From Microbacteriaceae bacterium PS02344 (GTDB lineage Bacteria > Actinomycetota > Actinomycetes > Actinomycetales > Microbacteriaceae), in assembly GCA_029959905.1 (NCBI GenBank), contig JASCNZ010000004.1, forward strand, positions 1 through 64,000: a stretch of 64,000 bases of DNA, given 5' to 3'. Positions 9,700-19,028 of the stretch are shown here, in pieces. Under the pieces are notes generated by a model that saw only the letters and a list, made by a program, of their open reading frames with translations, made no database searches and was not told where the DNA came from. The translations under genes were made by a program, and so were the position numbers. The first letter of the stretch is position 1. Each line of letters begins with the position of its first letter.

Positions 9700-10298
9700 T
9701 CGCCCTCCTGCGCGTCGAGAGCGAGATTGAGTTCGGCGGCGTTGATGCGCTCCTCGCCGAGGAATCCCAGATCCCGCCCTTGAATCCTAGACTCCACGAG
9801 GGAGCGCACCGCGTCTTCGTCGAGGCCGCGCGCCGCCGCCACGCGCGGCACCTGCAGCAGGGCGTAGGCGACGCTGATGTGCGGGTCGAGACCGGAGCCC
9901 GACGCCGTGACGGCGTCGGCGGGAACGTCGGCGGGGGCGACCCCCTCGCGTTCGGCGATCGCGGTGCGTCGCTCGTCGATGGCGGCGATCAGATCGGCGT
10001 TCTCCGGGCCGAGGTTGCTGCCGCTCGATGAGGTGCCGTCGTAGCCCTCGCCCGCCGCGGACGGGCGCGACTGGAAGTACTCGGGCAGCGCCTCGCCCTC
10101 GGCATCGGTGAACGATTGGCCGATGAGCGCGCTGCCCCGGTCGTCGGGGAGTGTCGAGCCGTTCGCCTGCCAGGGCAGCAGCAGCTGACCGATGCCGGTC
10201 ACGACGACGGTGTACGCGACGCCGAGCACGAGCGTGAGCACGAGCATGGTGCGGATCGCGACGCCGGTCGTGCGCAGGGTGGTGCGGGTGGAGGACAT
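9696..10298 (-). CDS. kdpC: KdpC, potassium-transporting ATPase subunit C
   Basis: 200 residues, one N-terminal membrane helix (TMLVLTLVLGVAYTVVVTGI) and a periplasmic-side domain with the family words GSALIGQSF, YFQSRPSAA, GSGLDPHIS and the C-terminal LGFLGEERINAAELN. The frame runs far upstream antisense to kdpB, but ATG 10298 after GAAAGG gives the correct KdpC N-terminus. It lies 29 bases after kdpB. KdpC stabilises the KdpA-KdpB complex. Confidence 0.95.
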   Translation of the reverse strand: MSSTRTTLRTTGVAIRTMLVLTLVLGVAYTVVVTGIGQLLLPWQANGSTLPDDRGSALIGQSFTDAEGEALPEYFQSRPSAAGEGYDGTSSSGSNLGPENADLIAAIDERRTAIAEREGVAPADVPADAVTASGSGLDPHISVAYALLQVPRVAAARGLDEDAVRSLVESRIQGRDLGFLGEERINAAELNLALDAQEGE

Positions 10299-10327
10299 GG
10301 GACGCCTTTCAGAGGAGCCGGGCGGGC

Positions 10328-12472
10328 TCAGAAACCGGGGAGGAGGCTCACGACGAGGTCGATGAGCTTGATGCCGATGAACGGTGCGATCACGCCGCCG
10401 AGGCCGTAGACGAGCAGGTTGCGCTGCAGGATCTGCGAGGCGCTCGCCGGACGGTATTTCACCCCGCGGAGGGCCAGCGGGATGAGGAAGACGATCACGA
10501 TCGCGTTGAAGATGATCGCGCTCGTCACGGCGGATGCCGGGGAGTGCAGCTGCATGATGTTGAGCACCGCCAGTCCGGGGAACACACCCATGAACATCGC
10601 CGGGATGATGGCGAAGTACTTCGCGATGTCGTTCGCGAGCGAGAACGTCGTGAGCGCGCCGCGCGTGATGAGCAACTGCTTGCCGATGCGCACGATGTCG
10701 ATGAGCTTGGTCGGGTCGGAGTCGAGGTCGACCATGTTGCCCGCCTCCTTCGCCGCCGACGTGCCGGTGTTCATCGCGACGCCCACGTCGGCCTGTGCCA
10801 GCGCCGGGGCGTCGTTGGTGCCGTCGCCCGTCATCGCGACGAGACGGCCGCCCTCCTGCTCGCGGCGGATGAGTTCGAGCTTGTCCTCGGGAGTCGCCTC
10901 GGCGAGGAAGTCGTCGACCCCGGCCTCGGCGGCGATCGCCTTCGCCGTGAGCGGGTTGTCGCCCGTGATCATGACCGTGCGGATGCCCATGCTGCGCAGC
11001 TCGTCGAATCGTTCGCGCAGCCCCTCCTTCACGATGTCCTTGAGGTGCACGATGCCCAGGATGCGCTCGCCGGAGCGATCCTTCACCGCGACCACCAGCG
11101 GGGTGCCGCCGCTCTCCGACACCATCCCGGTGCGGCTGGACACCTCGGCATCGATCTGCGCCGAGGCCGCCGACAACCATGCGCGCACGGCGGAACCGGC
11201 ACCCTTGCGGACCTGCGTGCCGTCGGCGAGGTCGAGCCCGCTCATGCGGGTCTGCGCGGTGAACGGCACGATCACGGCATCCGCCGGCTCGTCGACGCGG
11301 ATGCCCCGCGTGGTGGCCAACTCGACGATCGACGCACCCTCGGGGGTGGGGTCGGCGAGCGACGACAGCGCGGCCAGCCGCAGCAGCTCCTCGGCGTCGA
11401 CCCCGGGCAGGGGGAGCACCTCGTGGGCGCGCCGGTTGCCGTACGTGATCGTGCCGGTCTTGTCGAGCAGGAGCGTGGTGACGTCGCCGGCGGCCTCGAC
11501 CGCGCGTCCGGACATCGCCAGCACGTTGCGCTGCACGAGACGGTCCATGCCGGCGATGCCGATGGCCGACAGCAGCGCGCCGATCGTCGTGGGGATGAGG
11601 CACACGAGCAGCGCGATGAGCACGGGGATGCTCACCGGCGACGCCGCGTACGACGCGATCGGGTTGAGGGCGAGCACCACCACCACGAACACGATCGACA
11701 GGCTCGCGAGCAGGATGTTCAGCGCGATCTCGTTGGGTGTGCGCTGGCGGCTCGCGCCCTCGACGAGCGCGATCATGCGGTCGACGAAGGTCTCGCCCGG
11801 CTTCGACGTGATGCGCACGACGATGCGGTCGGACAGCACCCGGGTGCCGCCGGTGACGGCGCTGCGATCACCGCCCGACTCGCGGATCACCGGGGCGCTC
11901 TCGCCCGTGATCGCCGACTCGTCGACCGTCGCGATGCCGGCGAGCACGTCGCCGTCGCCGGGGATCAGCTCGCCGGCCTCGACGACCACGACATCGTCGC
12001 GCTGGAGCTCGGCCGACGACACCTCCGCGGTCGCCGCCCGGTGGGCGCCGGCATCCGTCGTCGCATCGTACGCCGCGACCCGGCGTGCCATCGTGCTCGT
12101 GCGAGTCTTGCGCAGGCTCGCCGCCTGGGCCTTGCCGCGGCCCTCGGCGACCGACTCGGCCACGTTCGCGAACAGCACGGTGAGCCACAGCCACACGGCG
12201 ATGCCCGCTGTGAAGGGCGCCGGCACGGGCGTGCCGCCCGACTCGCCCGGCCCGCCGAGGAAGGGCTCGGCGATCGCGAGCAGGGTGGTGAACGCGGCGC
12301 CGACCCAGACGAGCAGCATGACGGGATTGCGCACGAGCGCCGCCGGGTTCAGCTTGCGCAGCGCACCGGGCAGGGCCGCGGCGAGCTGCGGCCACCCGAA
12401 CGTGCGGGTCTTCGGGGCGTCGGCGGGGGCGGATGCCGGGGCATCCGTCTCGGGGGTGGTGATGAGGGTCAT
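10328..12472 (-). CDS. kdpB: KdpB, potassium-transporting P-type ATPase catalytic subunit
   Basis: 714 residues. Actuator motif [15 protein letters not shown], phosphorylation site [13 protein letters not shown] with Asp337, hinge [20 protein letters not shown], nucleotide-binding region [10 protein letters not shown]; about seven membrane helices. The frame remains open for another 500 codons upstream inside kdpA, which is coincidental. ATG 12472 starts two bases after the kdpA stop and opens with a Pro/Ala-rich tail of about 25 residues. KdpB hydrolyses ATP to drive K+ through KdpA. Confidence 0.96.
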   Translation of the reverse strand: MTLITTPETDAPASAPADAPKTRTFGWPQLAAALPGALRKLNPAALVRNPVMLLVWVGAAFTTLLAIAEPFLGGPGESGGTPVPAPFTAGIAVWLWLTVLFANVAESVAEGRGKAQAASLRKTRTSTMARRVAAYDATTDAGAHRAATAEVSSAELQRDDVVVVEAGELIPGDGDVLAGIATVDESAITGESAPVIRESGGDRSAVTGGTRVLSDRIVVRITSKPGETFVDRMIALVEGASRQRTPNEIALNILLASLSIVFVVVVLALNPIASYAASPVSIPVLIALLVCLIPTTIGALLSAIGIAGMDRLVQRNVLAMSGRAVEAAGDVTTLLLDKTGTITYGNRRAHEVLPLPGVDAEELLRLAALSSLADPTPEGASIVELATTRGIRVDEPADAVIVPFTAQTRMSGLDLADGTQVRKGAGSAVRAWLSAASAQIDAEVSSRTGMVSESGGTPLVVAVKDRSGERILGIVHLKDIVKEGLRERFDELRSMGIRTVMITGDNPLTAKAIAAEAGVDDFLAEATPEDKLELIRREQEGGRLVAMTGDGTNDAPALAQADVGVAMNTGTSAAKEAGNMVDLDSDPTKLIDIVRIGKQLLITRGALTTFSLANDIAKYFAIIPAMFMGVFPGLAVLNIMQLHSPASAVTSAIIFNAIVIVFLIPLALRGVKYRPASASQILQRNLLVYGLGGVIAPFIGIKLIDLVVSLLPGF

Positions 12473-12474
12473 GG

Positions 12475-14154
12475 TCAGACGAGTCCTTCGGCGAGGGGTC
12501 CCAGGGTGAGTACCGGGAAGTAGGTCAGGGCGGTGACGATCACCGTCACGGCGAGGAGCAGGCCGACGAACTGCGGCCGATGGGTGGGCAGCGTGCCGAC
12601 GGTCTCCGGCACCTTCTCCTGCGCGGCGAACGAACCGGCGAGCGCCAGCACGAGCACGATCGGCAGGAAACGCCCCAGCAGCATCGCCACACCGAGCGCG
12701 GTGTTGAACCACGGGGTGTTCGCGGTCAGCCCGGCGAACGCGGAGCCGTTGTTGTTCGCCGCCGACGTGAACGCGTAGAGCACCTCGCCCATGCCGTGCA
12801 CCCCGGGGTTCAGGATGCTCGTCGCCTCGACATCGGCCCGGATGCCGGGGATCGCGAAGCTGAGGGCCGTGCCGCCCAGCACGAGCGCGGGCACGACGAG
12901 GATGTACAGGCTCGCGAGCTTGATCTCCTTCGGGCCGATCCGCTTGCCGAGGTACTCGGGTGTGCGGCCCACGAGCAGCCCGCCGACGAACACGGCGATG
13001 ATCGCGAGTACGAGCATCCCGTACAGCCCCGACCCGACGCCACCGGGGGCGACCTCGCCGAGCATCATGTTGAGCATCGGCATCATGCCCCCGAGCGCCG
13101 TGTACGAGTCGTGCATCGAATTGACCGCGCCGGTCGAGGTGAGGGTGCTGGCGCTGCCGAACAGGGTGGACCCGAGGATGCCGAAGCGCACCTCCTTCCC
13201 CTCCATGGCGGCCCCGGCAAGCTCGGGGGCGGTGCCGCGACCGGCGAGTTCGAGGGCCGAGAGCGCGAACGTCGAGAGCAGGAAGATCGTGCCCATGACG
13301 GCGGCGATCGCGTAGCCCTGCCGGTGGTCGCCCACCAGGCGCCCGAAAGTGCGGGGGAGGGCGAACGGGATGGCGAGGATGAGGAGGATCTCGAGCAGGT
13401 TGGTCCAGGCCGTGGGGTTCTCGAAGGGGTGGGCCGAGTTGGCGTTGAAGAATCCGCCGCCGTTCGTGCCGAGCAGCTTGATGGCCTCCTGCGAGGCGAC
13501 CGGGCCGCCCGGGATCGTCTGGGTCGTGCCGGCGACGGTCGTCACCTCGGTGAACCCGGTGACGTTCTGGATCACGCCGCCCGCGATCAGGGCGAGCGCG
13601 CCGAGGACCGCGAGGGGCAGGAGCAGGCGCCCGAGGCCGCGCACGAGGTCGACCCAGAAGTTGCCGATCGTGGTCGAGCCGCGGCGCGCGATACCGCGGA
13701 TCAGCGCCACCGCCACCGCGAGCCCGACCGCCGCCGAGACGAAGTTCTGCACCGTCAGGCCGGCGAGCTGCACGGTGTAGCCCATGGTCTGCTCGGGCGA
13801 GTACGACTGCCAGTTGGTGTTGGCCACGAACGACGCGGCGGTGTTGAAGGCGAGACCTTCGGGCACCGCGGGCAGACCGAGCGACGCCGGCAGGAAGGCC
13901 TGCAGCCGCTGCAGTCCGTAGACGAGCACGAGGCCGACGACCGAGAACACGAGCACGCTGCGGGCGTACGCGCGCCACGTCTGCTCCGATGCGGGGTCGA
14001 CGCCGATCAGCCGGTACACGCCGCGCTCGACGCGGGCGTCGCGGGCGGTGGAGTAGACGTGGGCGATGTAGTCGCCGAGGGGACGATAGAGCAGCACGAG
14101 GGCTGTGACGACCACGGCGGCCTGCAGGATTCCGAACCAGATGACCTCGCCCAT
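12475..14154 (-). CDS. kdpA: KdpA, potassium-binding channel subunit
   Basis: 559 residues, about ten membrane helices, of the superfamily of K+ transporters with four selectivity loops. Visible loops include [20 protein letters not shown] and [17 protein letters not shown] 14154 lies eight bases after GGAG; a GTG immediately before it (14157) would add one residue and overlap the kdpF stop. The high-affinity K+ pathway is in this subunit. Confidence 0.95.
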   Translation of the reverse strand: MGEVIWFGILQAAVVVTALVLLYRPLGDYIAHVYSTARDARVERGVYRLIGVDPASEQTWRAYARSVLVFSVVGLVLVYGLQRLQAFLPASLGLPAVPEGLAFNTAASFVANTNWQSYSPEQTMGYTVQLAGLTVQNFVSAAVGLAVAVALIRGIARRGSTTIGNFWVDLVRGLGRLLLPLAVLGALALIAGGVIQNVTGFTEVTTVAGTTQTIPGGPVASQEAIKLLGTNGGGFFNANSAHPFENPTAWTNLLEILLILAIPFALPRTFGRLVGDHRQGYAIAAVMGTIFLLSTFALSALELAGRGTAPELAGAAMEGKEVRFGILGSTLFGSASTLTSTGAVNSMHDSYTALGGMMPMLNMMLGEVAPGGVGSGLYGMLVLAIIAVFVGGLLVGRTPEYLGKRIGPKEIKLASLYILVVPALVLGGTALSFAIPGIRADVEATSILNPGVHGMGEVLYAFTSAANNNGSAFAGLTANTPWFNTALGVAMLLGRFLPIVLVLALAGSFAAQEKVPETVGTLPTHRPQFVGLLLAVTVIVTALTYFPVLTLGPLAEGLV

Positions 14155-14243
14155 CACATGCGCTCCGCCGCGACGAGGGCGATCACGAGGTAGACGATGG
14201 CCGCAGCCGCGAGGGTCGCGGCGACGATCTCGAACACGATCAC
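14154..14243 (-). CDS. kdpF: KdpF, small potassium ATPase subunit
   Basis: 29 residues: a single membrane helix ([20 protein letters not shown]) ending AAERM, matching KdpF, which stabilises the Kdp complex in the membrane. GTG start at 14243 overlaps the stop of an upstream 27-residue frame (GTGA), and its TGA overlaps the kdpA start. Confidence 0.85.
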   Translation of the reverse strand: MIVFEIVAATLAAAAIVYLVIALVAAERM

Positions 14244-14323
14244 AGCTTCTCCACCCCCTTCGCGGCGAACGAGACGAGGGCGAACAGCGCGAGAGTCAGC
14301 GCGAGGTAGAGGATGTCGAGCAC
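14240..14323 (-). CDS. 27-residue membrane peptide heading the kdp operon
   Basis: Small frame starting at GTG 14323 with one hydrophobic helix ([20 protein letters not shown]) and a charged tail KGVEKL. It directly precedes kdpF and its TGA overlaps the kdpF GTG, the same coupling used by the other operon junctions, which is why I call it real. A TTGTAT hexamer 7 bases before the GTG could be the operon -10. The topology (one helix, basic C-terminus) suggests a second small subunit beside KdpF or a leader peptide. I do not know a named family. Confidence 0.6.
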   Translation of the reverse strand: MLDILYLALTLALFALVSFAAKGVEKL

Positions 14324-14479
14324 GACGTCGATACAACCCGCCCGGATGCCGCGTTCCGCCGTTCCTGACGGTTCCCCTACGCCCCCGCCCGCAACCCATG
14401 CGCCTTCCTGACACCCGGCATCCCTCTCCGCCCCCTCCCGTTCCTGCCGCTCCCCGTTCCTTCCGCTCCCCGGTCTGCG

Positions 14480-14537
14480 TTCCCGTCGCACTTTCTGTCG
14501 CCTGCGGCGCGGCCGGGCGACAGGAACGCGACGGGAA
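14480..14537. repeat. nested palindrome, TTCCCGTCGC type (copy 1)
   Basis: Outer arms TTCCCGTCGC (14480-14489) and GCGACGGGAA (14528-14537), inner arms CTGTCGCC (14495-14502) and GGCGACAG (14516-14523). It lies in the 247-base gap between the divergent kdp operon and SLC13-type gene; the rest of that gap is pyrimidine-rich with repeated GTTCC and CGCTCCCC words. A related copy lies at 60488-60545. Confidence 0.8.
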
Positions 14538-14558
14538 GCGGGGAGAGAGGAGCGGGTC

Positions 14559-14564
14559 TAGGGT
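14559..14564 (+). promoter_or_regulatory. leaderless -10 of the SLC13-type gene
   Basis: TAGGGT, 6 bases before GTG 14571. Confidence 0.5.
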
Positions 14565-14570
14565 TGCGAG

Positions 14571-15740
14571 GTGGGAATCAAGAGCGTCCGGGTGGGCGTT
14601 GGCACCTGGACCGTCATCGGGCTGGTCGTCGTCGCGGGCATCTGCGTGACGACCGGGGTGCTTCCGGGGGCGGATGCCGGAGCGCTCGGCGCGCGCATCG
14701 CCCCGGTGCTGGGGTTCGTCGTCGCCATCACGATCGTCGCCGAGCTCGCCCGCGACGCCGCCGTGTTCGACGTCGTCTCGCAGCGGCTCGCCCGATGGGG
14801 TCGCGGACGCGTGATCGTGCTGTGGATGCTCGTGGTCGCGCTCGCCGTGGTGAGCACCGTGTTCCTCTCGCTCGACACGACCGCGGTGATCGTGACGCCC
14901 GTGGTGGTCGTGCTCGCGCAGAGCATCGGGCTGCCGCCGCTGCCGTTCGCGCTCGCCACCGTGTGGCTCGCGAACACGGCATCCATGGCCCTGCCGGTCT
15001 CGAATCTCACGAACCTGCTGGCCGCCTCGCGTATCGGCGAGTCGCCCGCGGCGTTCTTCGCGCTGAGCTGGGCCCCGACCCTCGTCGGCATCCTCGTGCC
15101 CGTCGCGATCCTCACGATCGCCCACCGGCGCACCGTGTTCGCCGGGTACGAGATGCCGCCCGCGCGGCGACCCGCCGATCCGGTGCTGTTCTGGACGGCG
15201 ACCGGCATCCTGCTCGCACTCATGCCCCTGCTCGCCGTCTCGCACGACGTGTGGATCCCGGCATCCGTCGCGGCCCTGGCGCTCGTCGTGCTGTTCGTCG
15301 TGCGGCGTCCACGGGCGCTGCGCATCGGCCTCGTGCCCTGGCAGGCGCTCGCGCTCGCGACGGCCCTGTTCGCGATCGTCGAGACGCTGCACGCGCAGGG
15401 ACTGCTCGACTTCCTCACCGGGCCGGGTGCCGGCGGTCTGGGCGAGCTGCTGCGCCTCGCGGGCCTCGGGGCGCTGAGTGCCAACGCGATCAACAACCTG
15501 CCGGCCTACCTCGTGCTCGAGCCCGCCGCGGGCGATCCGGTGGCGCTCATGGCGCTGCTCATCGGGGTGAATCTCGGGCCGCTCGTCACCCCGTGGGCGT
15601 CGCTCGCGACGCTGCTCTGGCACCACCGCGTCACGTCGCTCGGGGTGGAGGTGCGCTGGGGTCGCTTCATGCTCTGGGGCGTGATCGCCGCCGTGCCCAC
15701 CGTGCTCCTCGCCACCCTCGCCCTGGCGCTCGTCGCCTGA
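14571..15740 (+). CDS. SLC13/ArsB-type anion permease
   Basis: 389-residue inner-membrane protein with about ten to eleven helices, resembling the ion-transporter superfamily of ArsB, NhaD and SLC13 permeases. The two re-entrant Asn-rich segments are visible: TASMALPVSNLTNLLAA near residue 140 and LSANAINNLPAYLVLE near residue 305. The substrate cannot be assigned; candidates are arsenite, dicarboxylate or Na+/H+ exchange. GTG 14571 has TAGGGT six bases upstream, so a leaderless message is likely. Divergent from kdp, convergent with the KimA-like gene. Confidence 0.75.
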   Translation: MGIKSVRVGVGTWTVIGLVVVAGICVTTGVLPGADAGALGARIAPVLGFVVAITIVAELARDAAVFDVVSQRLARWGRGRVIVLWMLVVALAVVSTVFLSLDTTAVIVTPVVVVLAQSIGLPPLPFALATVWLANTASMALPVSNLTNLLAASRIGESPAAFFALSWAPTLVGILVPVAILTIAHRRTVFAGYEMPPARRPADPVLFWTATGILLALMPLLAVSHDVWIPASVAALALVVLFVVRRPRALRIGLVPWQALALATALFAIVETLHAQGLLDFLTGPGAGGLGELLRLAGLGALSANAINNLPAYLVLEPAAGDPVALMALLIGVNLGPLVTPWASLATLLWHHRVTSLGVEVRWGRFMLWGVIAAVPTVLLATLALALVA

Positions 15741-15774
15741 CCACCGCTGCTGCGTGAGTGTCGCGGCGCTGGGT

Positions 15775-15910
15775 AGGCCTCTCGCGCCGCGCTGCTGCGC
15801 AGGCCTCTCGCGTCGCGCTGCTGCGCAGGCCTCTCGCCGAGCGCAGGAGATCTCGCGTTGTGGAGGAGCATCCACGCGTATCGCTCCTCCGCTGCGTGCG
15901 ATCTCCTGCG
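15775..15910. repeat. 26-base direct repeats plus nested palindrome
   Basis: AGGCCTCTCGC recurs at 15775, 15801 and 15827 (period 26). It is followed by a palindrome with perfect outer arms CGCAGGAGAT (15842-15851) and ATCTCCTGCG (15901-15910) and inner arms GGAGGAGC/GCTCCTCC. It fills most of the 248-base space between the convergent SLC13-type and KimA-like genes. Confidence 0.8.
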
Positions 15911-15988
15911 GTTCGTGTGGGGTCCGAGTGACGGGAGGCACGGGAGGGGACGGGTGGTACGGGAGGAATGGGCGGAGCCGGCTCGACG

Positions 15989-18073
15989 TCAGGCGGCGGG
16001 GGGACCCTCGGGGCGGTGGGCGCGGCGGCCCGAGACGACCACGGGAGCGACGGGGCGGCCGGCGCGCTCCTGGCCGGGCAGGGGGCGTGAGCGGCGACCG
16101 TAGATGAGCTCGGACGAATCGAGCAGCCACGGCACGAGCGTGATCGAGACGCCGTGCACGAGCATGAGCTTGTTCGCGAGTCGCCGGGCGCGGCGGTTGT
16201 GCAGGAAGGTCTCCCACCAGTGGCCGACGATGTACTGCGGCAGGTAGACGGTGACCACCGATGATCCGTGCTTCTCGCGGTACTGCGAGATGAACTGGCT
16301 GATCGGCTGCGCGAACGATCGGTAGGGCGAGTCGAGGATCACGAGCGGGATCGGTACGAGGTGGTCGGCCCAGTCCCTCTGCACCGCGGCCGCCGCCTCG
16401 GCCGAGACGGCCACGTGCACCGCGAGGGTCTTGTCGTGCTTCGCGGCGATGGCGTAGTCGATGGCCTTCATCACCGGCTTCTGCAGGTGGCTCACGAGCA
16501 CGATCGCGACATCGCCGGATGCCCCGAAGCGCGTCGTGTCGTCGATCGCGATCTCGTGCTCGACGTCGCGGTAGTAGCGCTTCACTCCGAGCATGAGGAA
16601 CGCGAGGATCGGGATCGCGAAGAAGACGAGGTAGGCGCCGTGCGTGAACTTCGTGACCGTGACGATCACCAGCACGAGCACCGTGAGCGTCGCACCCGCC
16701 GAGTTGATCGCGAGACCCACCCGGGCCGAGCGGCGGTCGGTCGCCGCCGCGCCGTCGCGCCCACCCTTCTGCGGAGCATCCTGCGGGGCGCGCAGCACCC
16801 GACGCCAGTGCCGCACCATGCCGAGCTGGCCGAGCGAGAACGACACGAAGACGCCGATGATGTACAGCTGGATCAGGGTCGTCAGCCGCGCCTGGAACAC
16901 GACGAGCACGATCATCGCGCCGATGCCGAGCAGGATCATCCCATTCGAGAACACCAGGCGGTCGCCGCGGGTGTTCAGCGACTTGGGTGCATAGCCGTCG
17001 CGGGCGAGCACCGAGCCCAGCAGCGGGAAGCCGTTGAACGCGGTGTTGGCGGCGAGCAGCAGCACGCACGCGGTCGCGGCCTGCACGACGAAGAACAGGA
17101 TGCTGCCGCCGCCGAACGTCGCCGCGGCGATCTGCGCCATGAGGCTGGGCTGCGGGTTGGCGCAGTCGAAGCCGATCAGGTCGCAGGGGTTCTCGGCGTA
17201 GTGCACGCCGGTGATGAGGGCGAGCGCGGTGAGGCCCGAGAACAGGCACACCGCGATGGTGCCCATGAGCACGAGGGTCGACTGCGCGTTGCGCACCTTC
17301 GGGGTGCGGAACGCCGGCACCCCGTTCGACACGGCCTCGACGCCGGTGAGGGCGGAGCATCCGCTCGAGAACGCCCGCAGGATCAGCAGGATCACCGCGG
17401 CCTGGCTGAGGCTCTCGGCCTGCACCGAGAACGCGGCGCTCGATGCGACCGGCGCATCGCCGAGGAACGTGCGCACGAGGCCGGTGACGATCATGAGGCC
17501 GACCGACCCGATGAACACGTAGGTCGGGATCGCGAAGACCAGCGAGGCTTCGCGCACGCCGCGGAGGTTGACGATGATGATGAGCACCACGAAGCCGACG
17601 GCGAGCTCGACGCGGAACGGATCGAGACCCGGTACCGCCGAGATGATGTTGTCGACGCCCGATGCGACCGAGACGGCGACCGTCAGCACGTAGTCCACGA
17701 GCAGCGCGGCGGCCACGACGACGCCGGGCACCTCGCCCAGGTTCTTCGAGGCGACCTCGTAGTCGCCGCCGCCCGAGGGGTAGGCCTTGATGAGCTGGCG
17801 GTAGCTGAGCACCACCACTGCGAGTAGCACGACCACCGCGACCGCGACGAGCGGGGTGAACGACAGGAACGCGAGTCCGCCGATGAGCAGGATCATCACG
17901 AGCTCCTGCGGCGCGTAGGCGACCGAGCTCAGAGCATCCGACGCGAAGATCGGCAGCGCCATCTTCTTCGGCAGCAGCTGGTCGTCGACCTGGGCGCTCG
18001 TGAGCGGGTCGCCGATGAGGATGCGCTTGACGGTCTGCGGCGCATCCGTGCTGTCTCTGGTTTGCTCTGACAC
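15989..18073 (-). CDS. KimA-like potassium importer (APC superfamily)
   Basis: 694-residue membrane protein with about twelve helices and a cytosolic C-terminal domain of roughly 200 residues. The N-terminus (VKRILIGDPL, ASDALSSVAYAP, LSYRQLIKAYPSGGGDY) and the later AFSSGCSALTGVEAVSNGVP follow Bacillus KimA closely, including the Asp and Tyr (SSDALSSVAY in KimA) known to bind K+ there. It is therefore more likely a K+ symporter than an amino-acid permease, the default label for this family. The start is uncertain: GTG 18073 has TAGTGT eight bases upstream (leaderless); GTG 18085 and ATG 18121 are also in frame. It lies 1.4 kb from the kdp operon, and KimA is c-di-AMP-inhibited in Bacillus. 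Confidence 0.8.
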   Translation of the reverse strand: MSEQTRDSTDAPQTVKRILIGDPLTSAQVDDQLLPKKMALPIFASDALSSVAYAPQELVMILLIGGLAFLSFTPLVAVAVVVLLAVVVLSYRQLIKAYPSGGGDYEVASKNLGEVPGVVVAAALLVDYVLTVAVSVASGVDNIISAVPGLDPFRVELAVGFVVLIIIVNLRGVREASLVFAIPTYVFIGSVGLMIVTGLVRTFLGDAPVASSAAFSVQAESLSQAAVILLILRAFSSGCSALTGVEAVSNGVPAFRTPKVRNAQSTLVLMGTIAVCLFSGLTALALITGVHYAENPCDLIGFDCANPQPSLMAQIAAATFGGGSILFFVVQAATACVLLLAANTAFNGFPLLGSVLARDGYAPKSLNTRGDRLVFSNGMILLGIGAMIVLVVFQARLTTLIQLYIIGVFVSFSLGQLGMVRHWRRVLRAPQDAPQKGGRDGAAATDRRSARVGLAINSAGATLTVLVLVIVTVTKFTHGAYLVFFAIPILAFLMLGVKRYYRDVEHEIAIDDTTRFGASGDVAIVLVSHLQKPVMKAIDYAIAAKHDKTLAVHVAVSAEAAAAVQRDWADHLVPIPLVILDSPYRSFAQPISQFISQYREKHGSSVVTVYLPQYIVGHWWETFLHNRRARRLANKLMLVHGVSITLVPWLLDSSELIYGRRSRPLPGQERAGRPVAPVVVSGRRAHRPEGPPAA

Positions 18074-18115
18074 GTCGGGCGACACTACTCCTCGCGCACG
18101 GCGTCCTGACGCCAT

Positions 18116-18166
18116 CCTCACGGAATCCCTACGGTCGGCCCGTGCGCCCTCACGGAATCCTTACGG
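18116..18166. promoter_or_regulatory. paired direct repeats upstream of the KimA-like gene
   Basis: CCTCACGGAATCCCTACGG (18116-18134) recurs as CCTCACGGAATCCTTACGG (18148-18166), period 32. Read on the minus strand each box is GTAAGGATTCCGTGAGG or GTAGGGATTCCGTGAGG, two GTRRGG half-sites 11 bases apart, the layout of OmpR/PhoB-type regulator sites. KdpE is the nearest such regulator, but the link is only a guess. Confidence 0.6.
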
Positions 18167-18220
18167 GCCGGCGAACGGATGCTCAGCCCATTCCGATCAC
18201 GGATCGATAACGTCGGGGAT

Positions 18221-18955
18221 ATGAGCACGGTTTCCGTCGACGAGCAGGCCTTCCACGAAGCGAAGGAGCTGCGGGATCGGTTCCAGCGGTTCCTGCGCGA
18301 GTACGAGTTCGGCATGCGCGAGGTCGAGACGAAGATCTCGATCCTGCGCGACGAGTTCACGCACCACCATGCGTACAACCCGATCGAGCACGTGAAGAGC
18401 CGGGTCAAGTCGCCCGACAGCATCGTCGAGAAGCTGGCGCGCAAGGGCATCGACGAGCCCGACTTCGACCTCATCCGCCGTGAGATCACCGACATCGCCG
18501 GGGTGCGGGTCACCTGCAGTTTCGTCGCCGACGTCTACCGGCTGTTCGACCTGCTCACCGCGCAGGACGACGTGACGGTGCGCGTCGTGAAGGACTACAT
18601 CGCCACGCCCAAGGACAACGGCTACAAGAGCCTGCACGCGATCATCGAGGTGCCGGTCTTCCTGTCGACCGGTGCGCTGTCGATTCCCGTCGAGGTGCAG
18701 TTCCGCACCATCGCGATGGATTTCTGGGCGAGCCTCGAGCACAAGATCTACTACAAGTTCTCGAACCGGGTGCCCGCGCACCTCGTCGAGAGCCTCACCT
18801 CCGCGGCCGAGGCGGCATCCGAGCTCGACGCCCGCATGGAGCGCCTGCACCGCGAGGCGCACGGGGTGCCGCAGCGACGACTCGCACCGGCTCCGCCCCT
18901 GGCCCCAGCGGCGCCGCTCGCACCGCCGCCCCCGCCCGGCATCGTCGCCGTGTAG
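18221..18955 (+). CDS. small alarmone synthetase, RelQ-like (p)ppGpp synthetase
   Basis: 244-residue cytosolic GTP pyrophosphokinase with only the synthetase domain: IEHVKSRVKSPDSIVEKL, ITDIAGVRVTCSFVADVYRL, the substrate loop YIATPKDNGYKSLHAII and VEVQFRTIAMDFWASLEHKI. There is no hydrolase (HD), TGS or ACT domain, unlike full RelA/SpoT. The C-terminal 35 residues are Pro/Ala-rich and probably disordered. TAACGT lies seven bases before ATG 18221. Expected to make (p)ppGpp from ATP and GDP/GTP under stress. Confidence 0.9.
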   Translation: MSTVSVDEQAFHEAKELRDRFQRFLREYEFGMREVETKISILRDEFTHHHAYNPIEHVKSRVKSPDSIVEKLARKGIDEPDFDLIRREITDIAGVRVTCSFVADVYRLFDLLTAQDDVTVRVVKDYIATPKDNGYKSLHAIIEVPVFLSTGALSIPVEVQFRTIAMDFWASLEHKIYYKFSNRVPAHLVESLTSAAEAASELDARMERLHREAHGVPQRRLAPAPPLAPAAPLAPPPPPGIVAV

Positions 18956-19028
18956 CGTCGACGCCATCCGTTCCGGCATCCGCTCCGAACAACCGGCGAC
19001 CAATCAACGGGCGGACCAGGAGGACACC

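Noticed and set aside
10328-13978. Very long open frame running from kdpB back through kdpA
   Set aside because: The extra 500 codons are Arg/Pro/Ala-rich and antisense-frame-like; kdpA is read in another frame there with full family motifs. Similar long frames at 9696-11603 and 14154-17360 were cut back for the same reason.
18086-18220. c-di-AMP (ydaO-type) riboswitch before the KimA-like gene
   Set aside because: The gene looks leaderless and the gap shows only direct repeats, not the conserved riboswitch core.
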